Below, piece by piece: positions 54,263 through 64,000 of a DNA stretch of 64,000 nucleotides. The DNA is from Carposina sasakii (Eukaryota; Arthropoda; Insecta; Lepidoptera; Carposinidae): NCBI GenBank assembly GCA_014607495.2, contig CP053154.1:6882001-6946000 (forward strand), in the 5' to 3' direction. Each line of letters begins with the position of its first letter. Position 1 is the first letter of the stretch. A program made the position numbers and the translations under genes. The notes below the pieces were generated by a model that made no database searches, had not been told where the DNA came from, and was given only the letters and a program-made list of their open reading frames with translations.

Positions 54263-54920
54263 CGTTATTTCTTAATCTATGACAGACAGAGATTGGCACA
54301 CGTCCACGGTGCGGTGCGGTGCCGCAATGCAACCCAAACGACAATCTTCCAGGATAATACAATGAGACACTACTCAAATACAGTATATAATAATTATAAT
54401 CATCATTAATTATATACAGGATGTAAAAAGACAACTTTTTTTTAATAACTCGTATTCTTTGTAAGGTTACAATCAATTTCTTCTATGGAACCAACCCTGG
54501 GAAACGACAAATAATTTATGAAAAAATACTGTCATTTTATTGTAAGAAATGTATTCGTTTGATGTGCAAAGTACTAATTTACCTACAAAACTAGCATTAT
54601 AACATTTTGACATGGTATCTTTGAAAAAAATGTTTGTTAACCGATTTCAGATGGATTTATGTAAAAAAAAGATAATATTAATGTAACTTTGGACCTCAAT
54701 GTCTTGGAAACCCGTGGTTATCCAGGGGTGCTTCCATAGAAAAAAAACGATCGGGATGTTATATATAAATTTTTAGTATTGTTAGTTTTGAAAGAAAACA
54801 TATTGCGACGACCCCATAAATAATGGGATAAGGGCAGGAAGATGCTATATAAAATGAGTTGTTAGGTTAGGTTATGTATAGTTATTTATATTCTGAAATA
54901 TAGAAGTTGTTAATTATTGC
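54263..54920. other. Possible diverged relatives of the 28.6/56.0-kb repeat
   Basis: At 54418, acaggatgtaaaaagacaac, and at 54690-54760, ttggaaacccgtggttatcc and gtgcttccatag, resemble blocks of the 56028-56404 element, in the same order but strongly diverged. Confidence 0.4.
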
Positions 54921-55070
54921 TCTTCAGCCTATTGCAGTGCACTGCTGGACGTAGGCCTCCCCCATGGCACGCCACAAGGCTACTGCCACAGGGGGGTTTT
55001 ACCCATAGTCACCACGCTGTGCAGGCGGGTTGGTGACCGCAGTGTGATTTTCGGACTATGTTGTCAGTAC
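54921..55070 (-). mobile_element. RTE-related short repeat
   Basis: The sequence cagcctattgcagtgcactg through ggcaggcgggttggtgaccg to ttcggactatgttgtcag is colinear with the first half of the 6190-6470 copy. Confidence 0.8.
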
Positions 55071-56027
55071 TGTGTTAATTATTACTGCCTCCATAATAAG
55101 TACCTATATTTCTTTGCGTAAACTGATTTGTGCTATTATACTCGTATGTCCTCGAGCAAAATAAGATCAGGCTTTTTATTCACAACGGAACGAATGAGGG
55201 TCAAAGATGGCCTAAACTCCGAGAAATCAGCAACTTATTCGACTTGGCGTGGCTCTACCGTACCCCACATCATTTTGTAGTCCTGAAGCGGTGATTTTTT
55301 TTATAGAAAACTTGTCTCTACAATTAAAACCTAGTATCTACCAAGGCACCTACAAATCGTACATTTCATCTAGTGGTGTAAAACTATTTATGATATTTGT
55401 ATAATACATTACCTTAAAAAAGCGTTTAATTTTTGCGATCGCACTTTGATCATCGATCAAAATACTAGTTAATGATCAATTTATTATAAAACATAGTTAA
55501 ATAGCCTCTTATTGCATAGTTTGTAGCTCTACATGCGGCGTCTGGATTTATCTGTGATACGCACCTAGTATTAATCACCATTATTCTGGTCCAACCACGA
55601 ATACCTGTGTCGCCAGTACTAATGTTGTCCATAAATTTCATTACACGTTTACTAAATCTGTATATACAATTACGCACAAATATTAAATTATCTACTTACT
55701 GTCGTACTTAATTTTAGTTATTTCGGGTATAATTTTAATAGTCTCACCTTTGTGAGATTATTTTTATACATACCGAAAAGAAATATAGTATAGGTAGAGC
55801 TTTATTGCATCATGTCGCTCCTAGACAGAATACTCGTAAGTTTTCCCCTAGGTGTAAAGTCTTCAGTTGAAACTCAGCGTATGATTGGAGAGCCCGATCT
55901 TTATATAAAACCATTTCTGTAATTATTATTTTTTTAAGTCGAGCTCTAGTTTTTTCAAAACAGATAAGCATTTGTCTATTTAAAGCAATATGTGACATGT
56001 GTGCTATAATACCATAATGTCCCTATA
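55071..56027. other. No gene recognised
   Basis: AT-rich sequence with only short frames. Confidence 0.55.
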
Positions 56028-56404
56028 TACAGGATGATTTTTAGTCATCAACGTTCCCGAAAACTACGCAATCTCCTCATCATCACGATCATTTTTCTCC
56101 ATGGAAGCATACCTGGGAAGTGTCTGGTTTCCAAAATATTAGGGTCCAAAGTTGAGTAAATAGACTGCGTTTTTCTGCATAAATTCACATTAACGCGTGT
56201 AGCAAGATTTTTCACGAGAAATTATTAATATCTGTCTTATGAAAAAGCTAGCATAAACACTGGACACTATAAATTTCGCCCAATAAAATAATAAAAAAAA
56301 TTAATAAAAATTTACAACGTTTCCCAGCATTTTTTTTGGCATAAACTTACTTCATTTGTTGTATAGAGTACTACCTTCGTTAAGGGTGGCGACAATATAC
56401 CCTA
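56028..56404. mobile_element. TIR-type repeat, copy 2 (uninterrupted)
   Basis: It begins tacaggatgatttttagtca and ends gcgacaatataccct, inverted relative to copy 1 at 28.6 kb. It contains the empty target ctgggaag (complement CTTCCCAG) at about 56112-56119, where copy 1 holds the hAT-like MITE. Confidence 0.82.
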
Positions 56405-57094
56405 AATATATATTCACATTTTAAATCGGCAACCTTCAGAGCCAATTAACACCAAATATAACATAGTTTTTCAGCCCCTGGCCCCAGCAATAGCTCGGGT
56501 ATGACATGCAAATGGGGTGTTGTGTAAACAGGGCGCGGCATGTACGTGTGAATTAACGGAAACTCCAGAACCCGCATTCAACCGTCAAACTAAAACAGGA
56601 ATTACCTATTGTACTATTTCTACCTTATACTCGCATTAGGTACACTACAATGTTATTAAAAAAAATGTGGTTCTTTTTCTGAATTTTATACAAGGCGTTA
56701 TTTTTTCTAGCTTTGTACTAATTTCGCTATTCTCGCTTGCGCTCGAATTACGATAGTTGTTTTACTAATCATATCAATTTTAAAGAGACTGTTAAACATT
56801 TCAAATATCTACCTATATAATAATGAGGTAAAATTAAATTACTCACAACCCCATAATTATCTAAGAAACTGTCCTAAGTCTGAATGAGCATTAGCGGCTT
56901 CTGGAGTTGCACGAAAGCTGACAGCTATTCGTATGCGAGGTGCGCGCTCGTTACCGCACGCAGCAGGCATGCCACGTCTCAATTATCACTAACTTCATTG
57001 CTCACAGATTCTGTTATGAGCAGCTTCGGCAACGACGCGTGGCACACAACTTTGTTTGCGTAATTAATTTTGTACGTACCCTGATAGGATATCT
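56405..57094. other. No gene recognised
   Basis: Mixed composition with a GC-richer stretch at 56880-57040; no family identified. Confidence 0.5.
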
Positions 57095-57129
57095 TGGTAT
57101 GGTATGGTATGATAGAACGGGCTTGTTTC

Positions 57130-57890
57130 CGCAACTCGACGTCTGTGCGCCTATTTTGCGTAAGGGTGGTGTGCTCTCTGCTCGAGCCAGCCTATCTCCT
57201 CCAGAAATCCTAGCAGCCTTTTCATGTTGCCCAGAGTCTCTCTTATTTTGCCCGGTATGGGGCCACTTCTCTGCAGTGCAGCAGCAGATGGGCGGCTGTC
57301 TTCTCTTCCTCCATGCAGGCTCTGCACAGGGGGCTGTCTGTAATACCTAATGTGGAGAGGTGTTTGTTGAAGGCTCCATGACCTGTAATAATACTGGTTA
57401 TCAGTCTCAGTTGGGGTTTATTCAACTTTATTAGCTTCTTTGACAGTCGGCCGCAAATTTGAGGTAGGGCCTCGTTTGCTTGCCGACAGTCCTCCTGACT
57501 GAACCAGTGTACATTGTGCTGTTCGCCAGTTCTAGCTCTCAGCAAGGTCCTGGCGATGCCTGTGGGGGCTGGTATGATAGGCTCCGGACCTATGGCTATA
57601 AGGTCCGAACTTTGTCTGGCCAGCGCGTCTGCAGTCATTACCTCTCGAGCCGCTGTGGCCTTTGATCCACTGCAGTGTGAGACGGTTGTATCTACATACC
57701 TCTGTTAGTCGGCGGTGGCAGTCGTAGACAAGCCCCGAGGTAACAGTGTTGCTGTTTAACGCCTGTAGGACTGCCCTACTGTCCGAGAGGATTCTGATGC
57801 CTTGGTCAGTTACCTCTCTGGCTATTATGGCTGTAGCTGCCTGAGGATAGATCGTTGATCGTTCTTTGTGTACAGACGTGCACACTGTTG
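57130..57890 (-). pseudogene. LINE RNase H domain and C-terminal end
   Basis: Minus-strand frames give ATAIIAREVTDQGIRILSDSR, then RLTLQWIKGHSGSRGND (the W.pgH.g..gNe RNase H signature). A frame change follows, then ADALARQSSD, and later GAFNKHLSTLGITDSPLCRAC with CxxC...HLLLHC, and finally GFLEEIGWL. This order is known from I/R1-group elements. At least two frameshifts break it. Confidence 0.82.
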
Positions 57891-57989
57891 TAAACAAGTG
57901 CATAAAAAGGTGTGACTCTGATAAAAAGTCCTCGGAGAATAACATAGTGCTAAAGTGTTTAAGTTATATACCTACTAATGCAAATATAT

Positions 57990-59590
57990 TTTTTTTTATA
58001 TCAAATAGCCCCTTTAACCGAAGCGGGCTAACACCCCGCTCTCCGCCGCCGCCGCCAACACCTCAAGCGCAGAGCAAAGCTCAAGATGAGGAAGTTGAAT
58101 TTGAAGCTATTCGTACAGCAGAACTTCAACAATGGATGGTATCTATAGAGCAGTGCCTCAATGATGTTTACGCCATTACAACCGAGAGCAAACTAAATTC
58201 GGAGCAGAAAAATAAAATCGGTAACCTTTGTCGGAAAGTAGGACATGGAGTCTCGCAAATGGCTGTGCACTACCATCCCTTAAACAGAGGACTTTATTGG
58301 CAAATGCCAAAATTTCGGGCTAAGGCAACATGACCTTGCCATAGGGCTAATGTCTCAATGACATTAAAAATACAATAGAAGAGAGCTCTATTAAAACTGT
58401 TACACAGAAAACGTCCTTCGCAGACATGGTTAAAAAGAGTGCAAATACTTTGTTCAGCCTAGTCCTCTGAGCTCTATAGCGATTTATCCTAGTGATAAAT
58501 CAAAAAGCAGCGAGGAAACAGTCAATCTACCTGGTACACCACCCCTCCAGATGCGCATTGCTGCCTGTGTGAGGTCGCATATTAAGACCTGAACAAATGG
58601 CGTTCTGCAGGTTATCCGAGGACTGCGTAAGGTCGTCGGCATAGCCGATTGTATAGAATGGAGCGTTAAGGTCATCGTGATCAGCACTGACCACCAGAGT
58701 TCCAAAGAAGCGATGTGAAAAGCTAAAGAACTCCTCCCAACTTGCATCCTTAAACCTTACTGTTGATGAGCCCTACAAACGCCGCCCTAGACGGATCAGT
58801 TCTCTACCTCGTAAATTTAGAGGAAAGCTCCTTTATCGATGAAGGTGCCCAAATGACTTTGTAGAAACATTTTGCGTCCAGTATAAAGCTGACTCAATGG
58901 ATTTACCTGCTATATTCTTGGTTACTCAGCTTTTACGCAGCTCCTTTTACGAGGCGAGGAATGATTGGTCTGAACTGGTCCTCCTTGCCCAGTTGGGGAC
59001 TTACTTATAGTAACAAGATGTTACAAGTGCCAGCTAGGTCGCGGCAAAGCATGCAGAGAGGTAATCCTTGTGTGGACATTGTGGTGAATCGGGGCACAGT
59101 ATTACGGAAATGCACTCCTAGAATCGCCTCATGTGCAACATGCCTGCGTATAGCCATGCCATCAGGCGACGGAGTGTTGCCCAGCTGCCGTATAGGTACA
59201 TACCTTCCTTACCCCGCTTATTCAAATGAAGAGATAATGCCGCAGAATTTTCTCCACGATGCTGTATCTTTTAGATCTTTTATAATTTTATTTCTTGTAA
59301 GTATGGGATTTGGATATGTTTGAGTCAGACTCGAAATGTGATGTTGAGGAATGTAGGCAGTATCTTCCCCTGTCAAAATTTGTGGTATACTAAGCGCAAA
59401 ATACTTCGTAGCTGTCAATAATAGTTTTAGAGTATTCTTGCATAGGCTTAATAAGTGACTTAGATATAAGTGGTGGGGGACAAGGGTCACGCATAAACAG
59501 ACCCAGGGATTATGTCCCTTCATTAAAATTGTAAAAAACCTATATTATATTAATAAATAAATAAATTAATTAAAAATTAAAAAAAAAACC
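57990..59590 (+). pseudogene. Plus-strand LINE fragment: gag-like ORF1 remnants and poly(A) 3' end
   Basis: The first frame (to 58333) reads TAELQQWMVSIEQCLNDVYA and CRKVGHGVSQMAVHY. After a break come KTSFADMVKKS and IAIYPSDKSKSSEETV, typical of LINE ORF1. Near 59020-59150 lie zinc-knuckle remnants (CYKCQ, CGHCGESGHS). The 3' UTR block at 59461-59540 is repeated inverted at 35.6 kb. An A-rich tail ends at about 59590. ORF2 is missing, so this is an internally deleted copy. Confidence 0.7.
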
Positions 59591-59599
59591 TGCTCTTCT

Positions 59600-60441
59600 A
59601 TCTGTTGTACGTTCTCGATCCTCGCTGGAATGGACACCGCTTGAAGTCCGTTTGCCAGTTTCATTGTGTACATGGCTTTATCGGTCTTACGCGGGTGCCT
59701 GCGGGGAGTAGTGGGGGGTATGTTAACCTGTAAATCACATCGTAGCTACCTGTGATCCGAGCACGATGCCTCATCAGATACGTGCCAGTCCGTGGTGTAC
59801 CAACCCGTGTTTAAGATATTAAGGTTTGTAGTAAGAAGTAGTCATTACCTCTGTTGTTGCTTCTGTCCATGCCCCAAAGAGTATGGTGTGCGTTTGTGTC
59901 GGAGGCCACCAGCAGTTCCAGGCCTGCTTTTTCACAATAGGTGATGAGCTTCGCCAGGTCGTGGGGTGGCAGTTCTTCATTCTCCGACATGTAAGCCGAG
60001 GTGACGACTATCTCCGACATGTTCTCAATGTGTGGTAGTTGTATTTTTATTGCTTGGACGTCTCTGGAACAGAATTCTGTTAGTGACTGCCCTACAATAT
60101 TGTTGGTAATGTAGATACATGCTCTTGGAGTAGTAACATCATTAGTAACAAACAGCTTACCTCCTAAGTCGGAGAGACCACATATACGGCTTTTCCTGAT
60201 CCAAGGTTCTTTGATCAGGACGATAGCTGTGTGGTTAACCTCCAGCCATCGTCCTGATCCAAGGTTCTTTGATCAGGACGATAGCTGTGTGGTTAACCTC
60301 CAGCCATCTGCGCAGTTGTGTTGTTGCGGCGGTGCAGTGCTGGAGGTTAGTCTGCAGCACCTTAATGGAGGAAGGGGTGTCCGCCATTGGTGGATAGCAG
60401 CCCCTCGTCCCCCTCTGTGCGGTCATCGAAAAGGCCCTCAA
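59600..60441 (-). pseudogene. LINE endonuclease domain (apurinic-endonuclease-like)
   Basis: Frames on the minus strand give VLQTNLQHCTAATTQLRRWL and IVLIKEPWIR (active-site Asn and Glu region), then VTSAYMSENEELPPHDLAKL, LLVASDTNAHHTLWG (the D.N.HH motif) and, further on, WHVSDEASCSDHR (the SDH motif). All expected endonuclease blocks are present in order. A direct duplication of about 60 bp near 60198-60305 and frame breaks disrupt the ORF. Confidence 0.82.
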
Positions 60442-61395
60442 GCGCCTCTATAAGTGTCCATGGCCGTTTCAGAACCCTTGGTTGCGGACCCCGAGGCAGC
60501 GGTCGTCTTCTTCGGTGGTTCACTCTGTAGCTTGTGGAGCTTGCCGCCCGGCCTCTGGAACTTAAGATATAATCCGGTTCCACAGGTCAGGCGACGACCC
60601 CTTTCGAGGACAGCTGGAACTGTGCTCTTTGGAATGGAGATCATCAGGAACCAGTTGTCTTTCTGTCGTTCTGCCGAACGAATCCACCACCTGTTGCATT
60701 GGGCCCAAGGGTTCTGGTATGCCACAACCGCGCCAATGGTCTTGGGCGAGTCCCAGACGTTCTGTGTCCAGAATGGCGACGGCACATCTCACCCTTTTTG
60801 GCATCTCGGATAGACTGCAAGCTGTTCGCCCGTGGGAGGGGCCATACCGGAGACGGCCGCCTTCACCTGTGGACTGACAGTGTTGTCTGGTCCTCACACA
60901 ACATACATAGGCCGCCGTCCCGTAGGGATGGCTTACCCCGGAAAGCGGGACCCTTGTCCCCAGCCTTCCTCGTGCAGGCCTCCTTGATAATCTGCTTTTG
61001 GATATCAAGGAGTACCTTATCGGCCACTTCCTTCGACAGGAGGCCGGACTCCAGGGTGGTAATGACCACACTGGCGTAGTCCTGAGGTCGCTGGTCGAGA
61101 TCACCGAGCTGCAGCTTCTTTGAGTTGCCGCGTGGGATATGGTGTCATCCAAGCGGGTCCTCTTTGCCACGACTCGGTCATCTCCGCCGGACCTATGGGC
61201 CGAGTGTTTGGCTCGCGCGGATTTCGCAATGTCAGGCAGAGGAGTTGGCGTTTTGGCGCCCCTTCCCCGTCCTGCCATCAGCGCCTTATCCGTTGCTCTG
61301 CTGGAGCCAGGCTTTGGATCCGCCCGCGTTTGGTTAGTACCTCCCGCCGATTGCGTCTCCTTGGCCGGCTCCGCAGCTGCGAGCGCGTCCTCCAT
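60430..61395 (-). pseudogene. LINE ORF1 (gag-like), frameshifted
   Basis: The frame opening at 61395 is Ala/Arg-rich. Other frames continue with LLSKEVADKVLLDIQKQIIK (61069-60863) and RQKDNWFLMISIPKSTVPAV followed by LERGRRLTCG (60785-60438). Together these form the usual order of an R1-like ORF1. Several frame changes show it is dead. Confidence 0.7.
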
Positions 61396-62600
61396 AGCCC
61401 GTTGCCGTCTACGGAGGCGTTGTTTTTTATTTGACTTCTTATTTATCCTGGGGGCTTCCCCAGTATAAATTCTGTCCCTCGACCCAGCCTTATTTAGCGG
61501 GTGGCCGGACTACCGTCTTGTTTCGAAGCGAAGAAATTGAGTGGGTTTGGTAACCGCCTGCAGTGCTGCTGGAGTCCGGGCGTCCAGGTCTTCCCTTGAG
61601 AATTCCCTTTTGCCAGTACCGTCAATGCGGGCTTGGCACTGGTGTCTTTCCTGGCACCAACGTTGGTGCTGGCATGTCTGGAGGAGGGAGCCGCCGCCGA
61701 AGCAATATTGGACCTAATTTATTCCATAGTGGTCATCTCCTTGGCTTCCCACCCTCCATCGAGCCCGCAACAGGGAATGCCTCAACCGCCAAAAACAGGA
61801 GCAGAGTACGTTAGGAATACCAGGGAGGTATAGGTACGCAGTGGGGAGTTTCAGCGCGACATCGGGCTCTTGAACGGTGGCCAGGACGGTAGCAGCACCT
61901 AGGTCCGTTGCTCCGCCTAGAACTGATCACCGCCCGCGAGCCGTCAGCATGGCCTTCCCTGCCACCTATGTAAAGAATTTTGCCGTGCCAGGCCACGCCC
62001 AGGTTGGGCCCAGGCCGCAGCGCAGACGCTACGTCCCGTCCCCACGCCCGGCCGAGGTCCGGCACGGCAAGTTCAGTGCTTACCTCCACGTACCTCGCCT
62101 GTGGTGTCCCTTCCCCCCCATTGGGGCAGCTTGCCACGTTTCCTCCTACTGCGGCTACTAGTGGAGGCTACCGTTTCACTTGAAATCGGGACCAAAGAAG
62201 GCGTGTTGCCTCACGCCGCATAAACCCGTGCGACGCTCGGCTCAACCCTCCAGGACTCCGTCATCCTCGCTTACGGCGCTCGACTGCGTAGGTCAAAACG
62301 CAGGTGGGTGAATGTAGTTCACTGAGTGTCACCCACAGCACCCAGTGAAACCGAGTGGGAGTTTAGCCAATCGACTAGAGAGAGCCCTGCAGAAGCAGTC
62401 GCTAGCCGTTGTTGCCCAGGTGGACCAGGAAAGTCGGGTATCCCCTCACGGAGAAATCTAATCATATCTCGTTACAAACCCGAGTTCCAGGCGCCAGGGC
62501 AGTGGCAAGTCACCCGTGATCCTCAAGGGCCAGTGACGAAACACTAAGATGGTTCCCCACATGATGGAGGTATCCCACTATTCCACCCTCGGGTATCTTA

Positions 62601-63059
62601 CAAGTACTTGAAAGGTATAAAACGGACTCGTTTTAATATTATAATTTTATCACGAATAATAGGTAGAGAGACGTCACTGGTTTTCGCGTGACCGAGCTAT
62701 ATTTGTTTTTGTTTTCATTATTACACATGTCTAGAGACAATGGGTAGGTATGTAATAAATATTAGAGTCATCAAGATGTAGTCTATCAGTATCAGAATCG
62801 GGTAAGTTTATCGATTAATTTCCTTCCAAATCCGTACTATCAGTTTATACTTTAATTTTCCTGTTAGTTATCTGTCTTTGTTACGAAAGGATAATGAGTG
62901 GAGATGCAGTAATCAATAATATTGAAATAGGATCACCAGTATAAATTACGCAGCGCTGTATAAACTGATTATTGGCTAAGTTTTCCTGTGGAATCTCGTG
63001 ACATGGGAACACTATTTTCTATGAACAAGGGTTGTTAGGTCCTCTTTATCTTCGTGGTT
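62601..63059. other. No gene recognised
   Basis: AT-rich sequence between the LINE composite and the SINE. Confidence 0.6.
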
Positions 63060-63302
63060 TCAGCATTGATGATTTTTTTTCGCACTACGCAACGCATTAA
63101 TCTAGTCCCACACTAAGATCCCTAAGGTCTCGTGTCGTGGATACTAAGCAACGGTTAATAAATACATAGATAAGTATAGAAATATCCATGACTCGGAAAC
63201 AAACATTCATCATATCCATGTTTGCACCTACCGGGATTCGAACCCAGGACCTATGGCGTCGCAGGCAGGATCACTACCTACTAGACCAATCGGCCGTCGT
63301 CA
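63060..63302 (-). mobile_element. tRNA-derived SINE
   Basis: The minus strand starts gccgattggtctagtaggta (A box TGGTCTAGTAGG), then a perfect B box GGTTCGAATCC (63244-63234). A body follows containing ttccgagtcatggatatttc and the complement of cactaagatccctaaggtct, blocks I know from a widespread lepidopteran SINE. It is not a functional tRNA gene: the 3' body continues without an acceptor-stem end. Confidence 0.85.
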
Positions 63303-63812
63303 ATTATTCGGGAACAGGAATACAGAGGCTTTGTTATTCGATTGTTTTTGCAAATGACAATCGGAAATGATGCTAACGAGGGATATGTACAGGGTGTTAG
63401 TAACGTCTTCTTAACAAAACTTTCAAGAGGCGAAAAAGCACATGGTTCGTTCTTCAGTGCAAGTGGAGTTCTGTTGAGAGAAATTGTAAGTTCAGAGCTG
63501 TTTCTATAATTTTTCGTTACATTTTTTTACCAATCCATTTAAATCGTGACAATCGCCCTAGTAGCCCTTCACTTACTGTGTATAACTTCTATAAGGACCT
63601 GCTTGCTTATTGCATTGTATCGAATCGAAGATACAAAACTGTAATTAACATTATAGGTACCTGCTCTCACAGGGTGTATTGGATCCTTAAAGTTTTCTCT
63701 TGTTACCATCTCACAAACACCCTTTACACATGTGGGTTATTCACATTCGAACCGTAATGATGCAGAAGTAATCCCTAATAATTGTTGGCGAGAAAGAGCC
63801 AAGGAACTTGTC
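63303..63812. other. No gene recognised
   Basis: At 63735-63812 there is weak similarity to the sequence beyond the 27.5-kb repeat (aagagccaaggaact against ggctcttttc), so that repeat may extend here. Confidence 0.4.
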
Positions 63813-63964
63813 GGTCGGAGGCAAGACTTCAAAGAAATTAATGAGTGTTAGGAACTCGCGACGTGCCCCGGCGCTGTGCGAGCCGGAACAAACTTGCCGA
63901 GAGCCTAAACAAATTCCCTGCTAATTGCAGATCGCCTTGATTTACTTTTCAAATGCCTCATCAA
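63813..63964. repeat. Unknown repeat, inverted copy of 27.34-27.50 kb
   Basis: Bases 63813-63904 are identical to the complement of 27403-27494 (92 of 92). 63905-63964 is similar but diverged, ending at tgcctcatcaa. The window ends shortly after, so its right limit is uncertain. Confidence 0.9.
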
Positions 63965-64000
63965 GTGATTATTCAATTCTAGTTGCCCATTATCAGCTTT

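Larger units (their letters stand above)
57095..62600 (-). mobile_element. Composite of decayed non-LTR retrotransposons
   Basis: A GC-rich block in AT-rich DNA. On the minus strand it runs from a 5' UTR-like region (about 62600-61400) through ORF1, an endonuclease and an RNase H/C-terminal segment, ending in a (TACCA)n-type tail near 57095-57115. The reverse transcriptase core is absent. In its place lies a plus-strand piece of a different LINE with its own A-rich 3' end (about 57990-59590). Confidence 0.8.

Noticed and set aside
60699..61814. Several plus-strand ORFs of 80-126 codons
   Set aside because: They are antisense to the minus-strand LINE ORF1 and its 5' region; GC-rich DNA gives long chance frames.
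63225..63300. tRNA gene on the minus strand with perfect B box
   Set aside because: The sequence continues into a known SINE-type body and cannot close an acceptor stem at the proper place.

Overview
The window reads as nuclear DNA of a lepidopteran insect (moth or butterfly). It is AT-rich with GT-AG introns, and it is crowded with repeats typical of that order: TC...CTAG Helitron-like elements, RTE-type 3' ends, tRNA-derived SINEs and many foldback MITEs. No prokaryotic, organellar or CRISPR features were seen.

Host genes are confined to the first 10.5 kb. On the plus strand, 1113-4133 holds the last four coding exons of a receptor tyrosine kinase of the PDGFR/VEGFR class (Pvr-like). They cover kinase subdomains VIII-XI and a tail with three YxxM motifs. 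Convergent to it on the minus strand lie two tandem, previously unnamed paralogues, called here gene A (5897-6727, 81 aa) and gene B (8186-10395, 95 aa). Each has exactly three coding exons: signal peptide plus low-complexity linker, then a 22-codon exon, then an 18-codon exon with the stop. All introns are phase 0 and each gene has a TATA-plus-initiator promoter. They share an IPLGxVE core and look like a small secreted-peptide family; function is unknown. Gene A and the kinase gene end tail to tail with poly(A) signals about 20 bp apart.

From 10.5 kb to 64 kb I find no convincing host gene. This stretch is intergenic or intronic DNA filled with mobile elements. The best-defined ones are:
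- A complete non-autonomous LTR retrotransposon (40421-42594): two 459-bp LTRs, ATAT target duplication, primer-binding-like site, polypurine tract, and one 433-aa ORF without pol motifs.
- A 1.9-kb terminal-inverted-repeat element (43261-45153) built of nested tandem arrays.
- A 1.6-kb minus-strand Helitron-like element (50103-51717) with an internal array of about 120-bp units.
- A TTAA-targeting CpG-rich foldback MITE family, with one copy nested inside another.
- A hAT-like MITE whose 8-bp target duplication is confirmed by an empty-site copy 27 kb away.
- A 5.5-kb composite of decayed non-LTR retrotransposons (about 57095-62600).

Two 92-bp blocks, 36 kb apart and inverted, are base-for-base identical inside more diverged flanks and have no known identity.

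Exon structures, repeats and target duplications were read directly from the sequence. Family names rest on recognised motifs without database searches.
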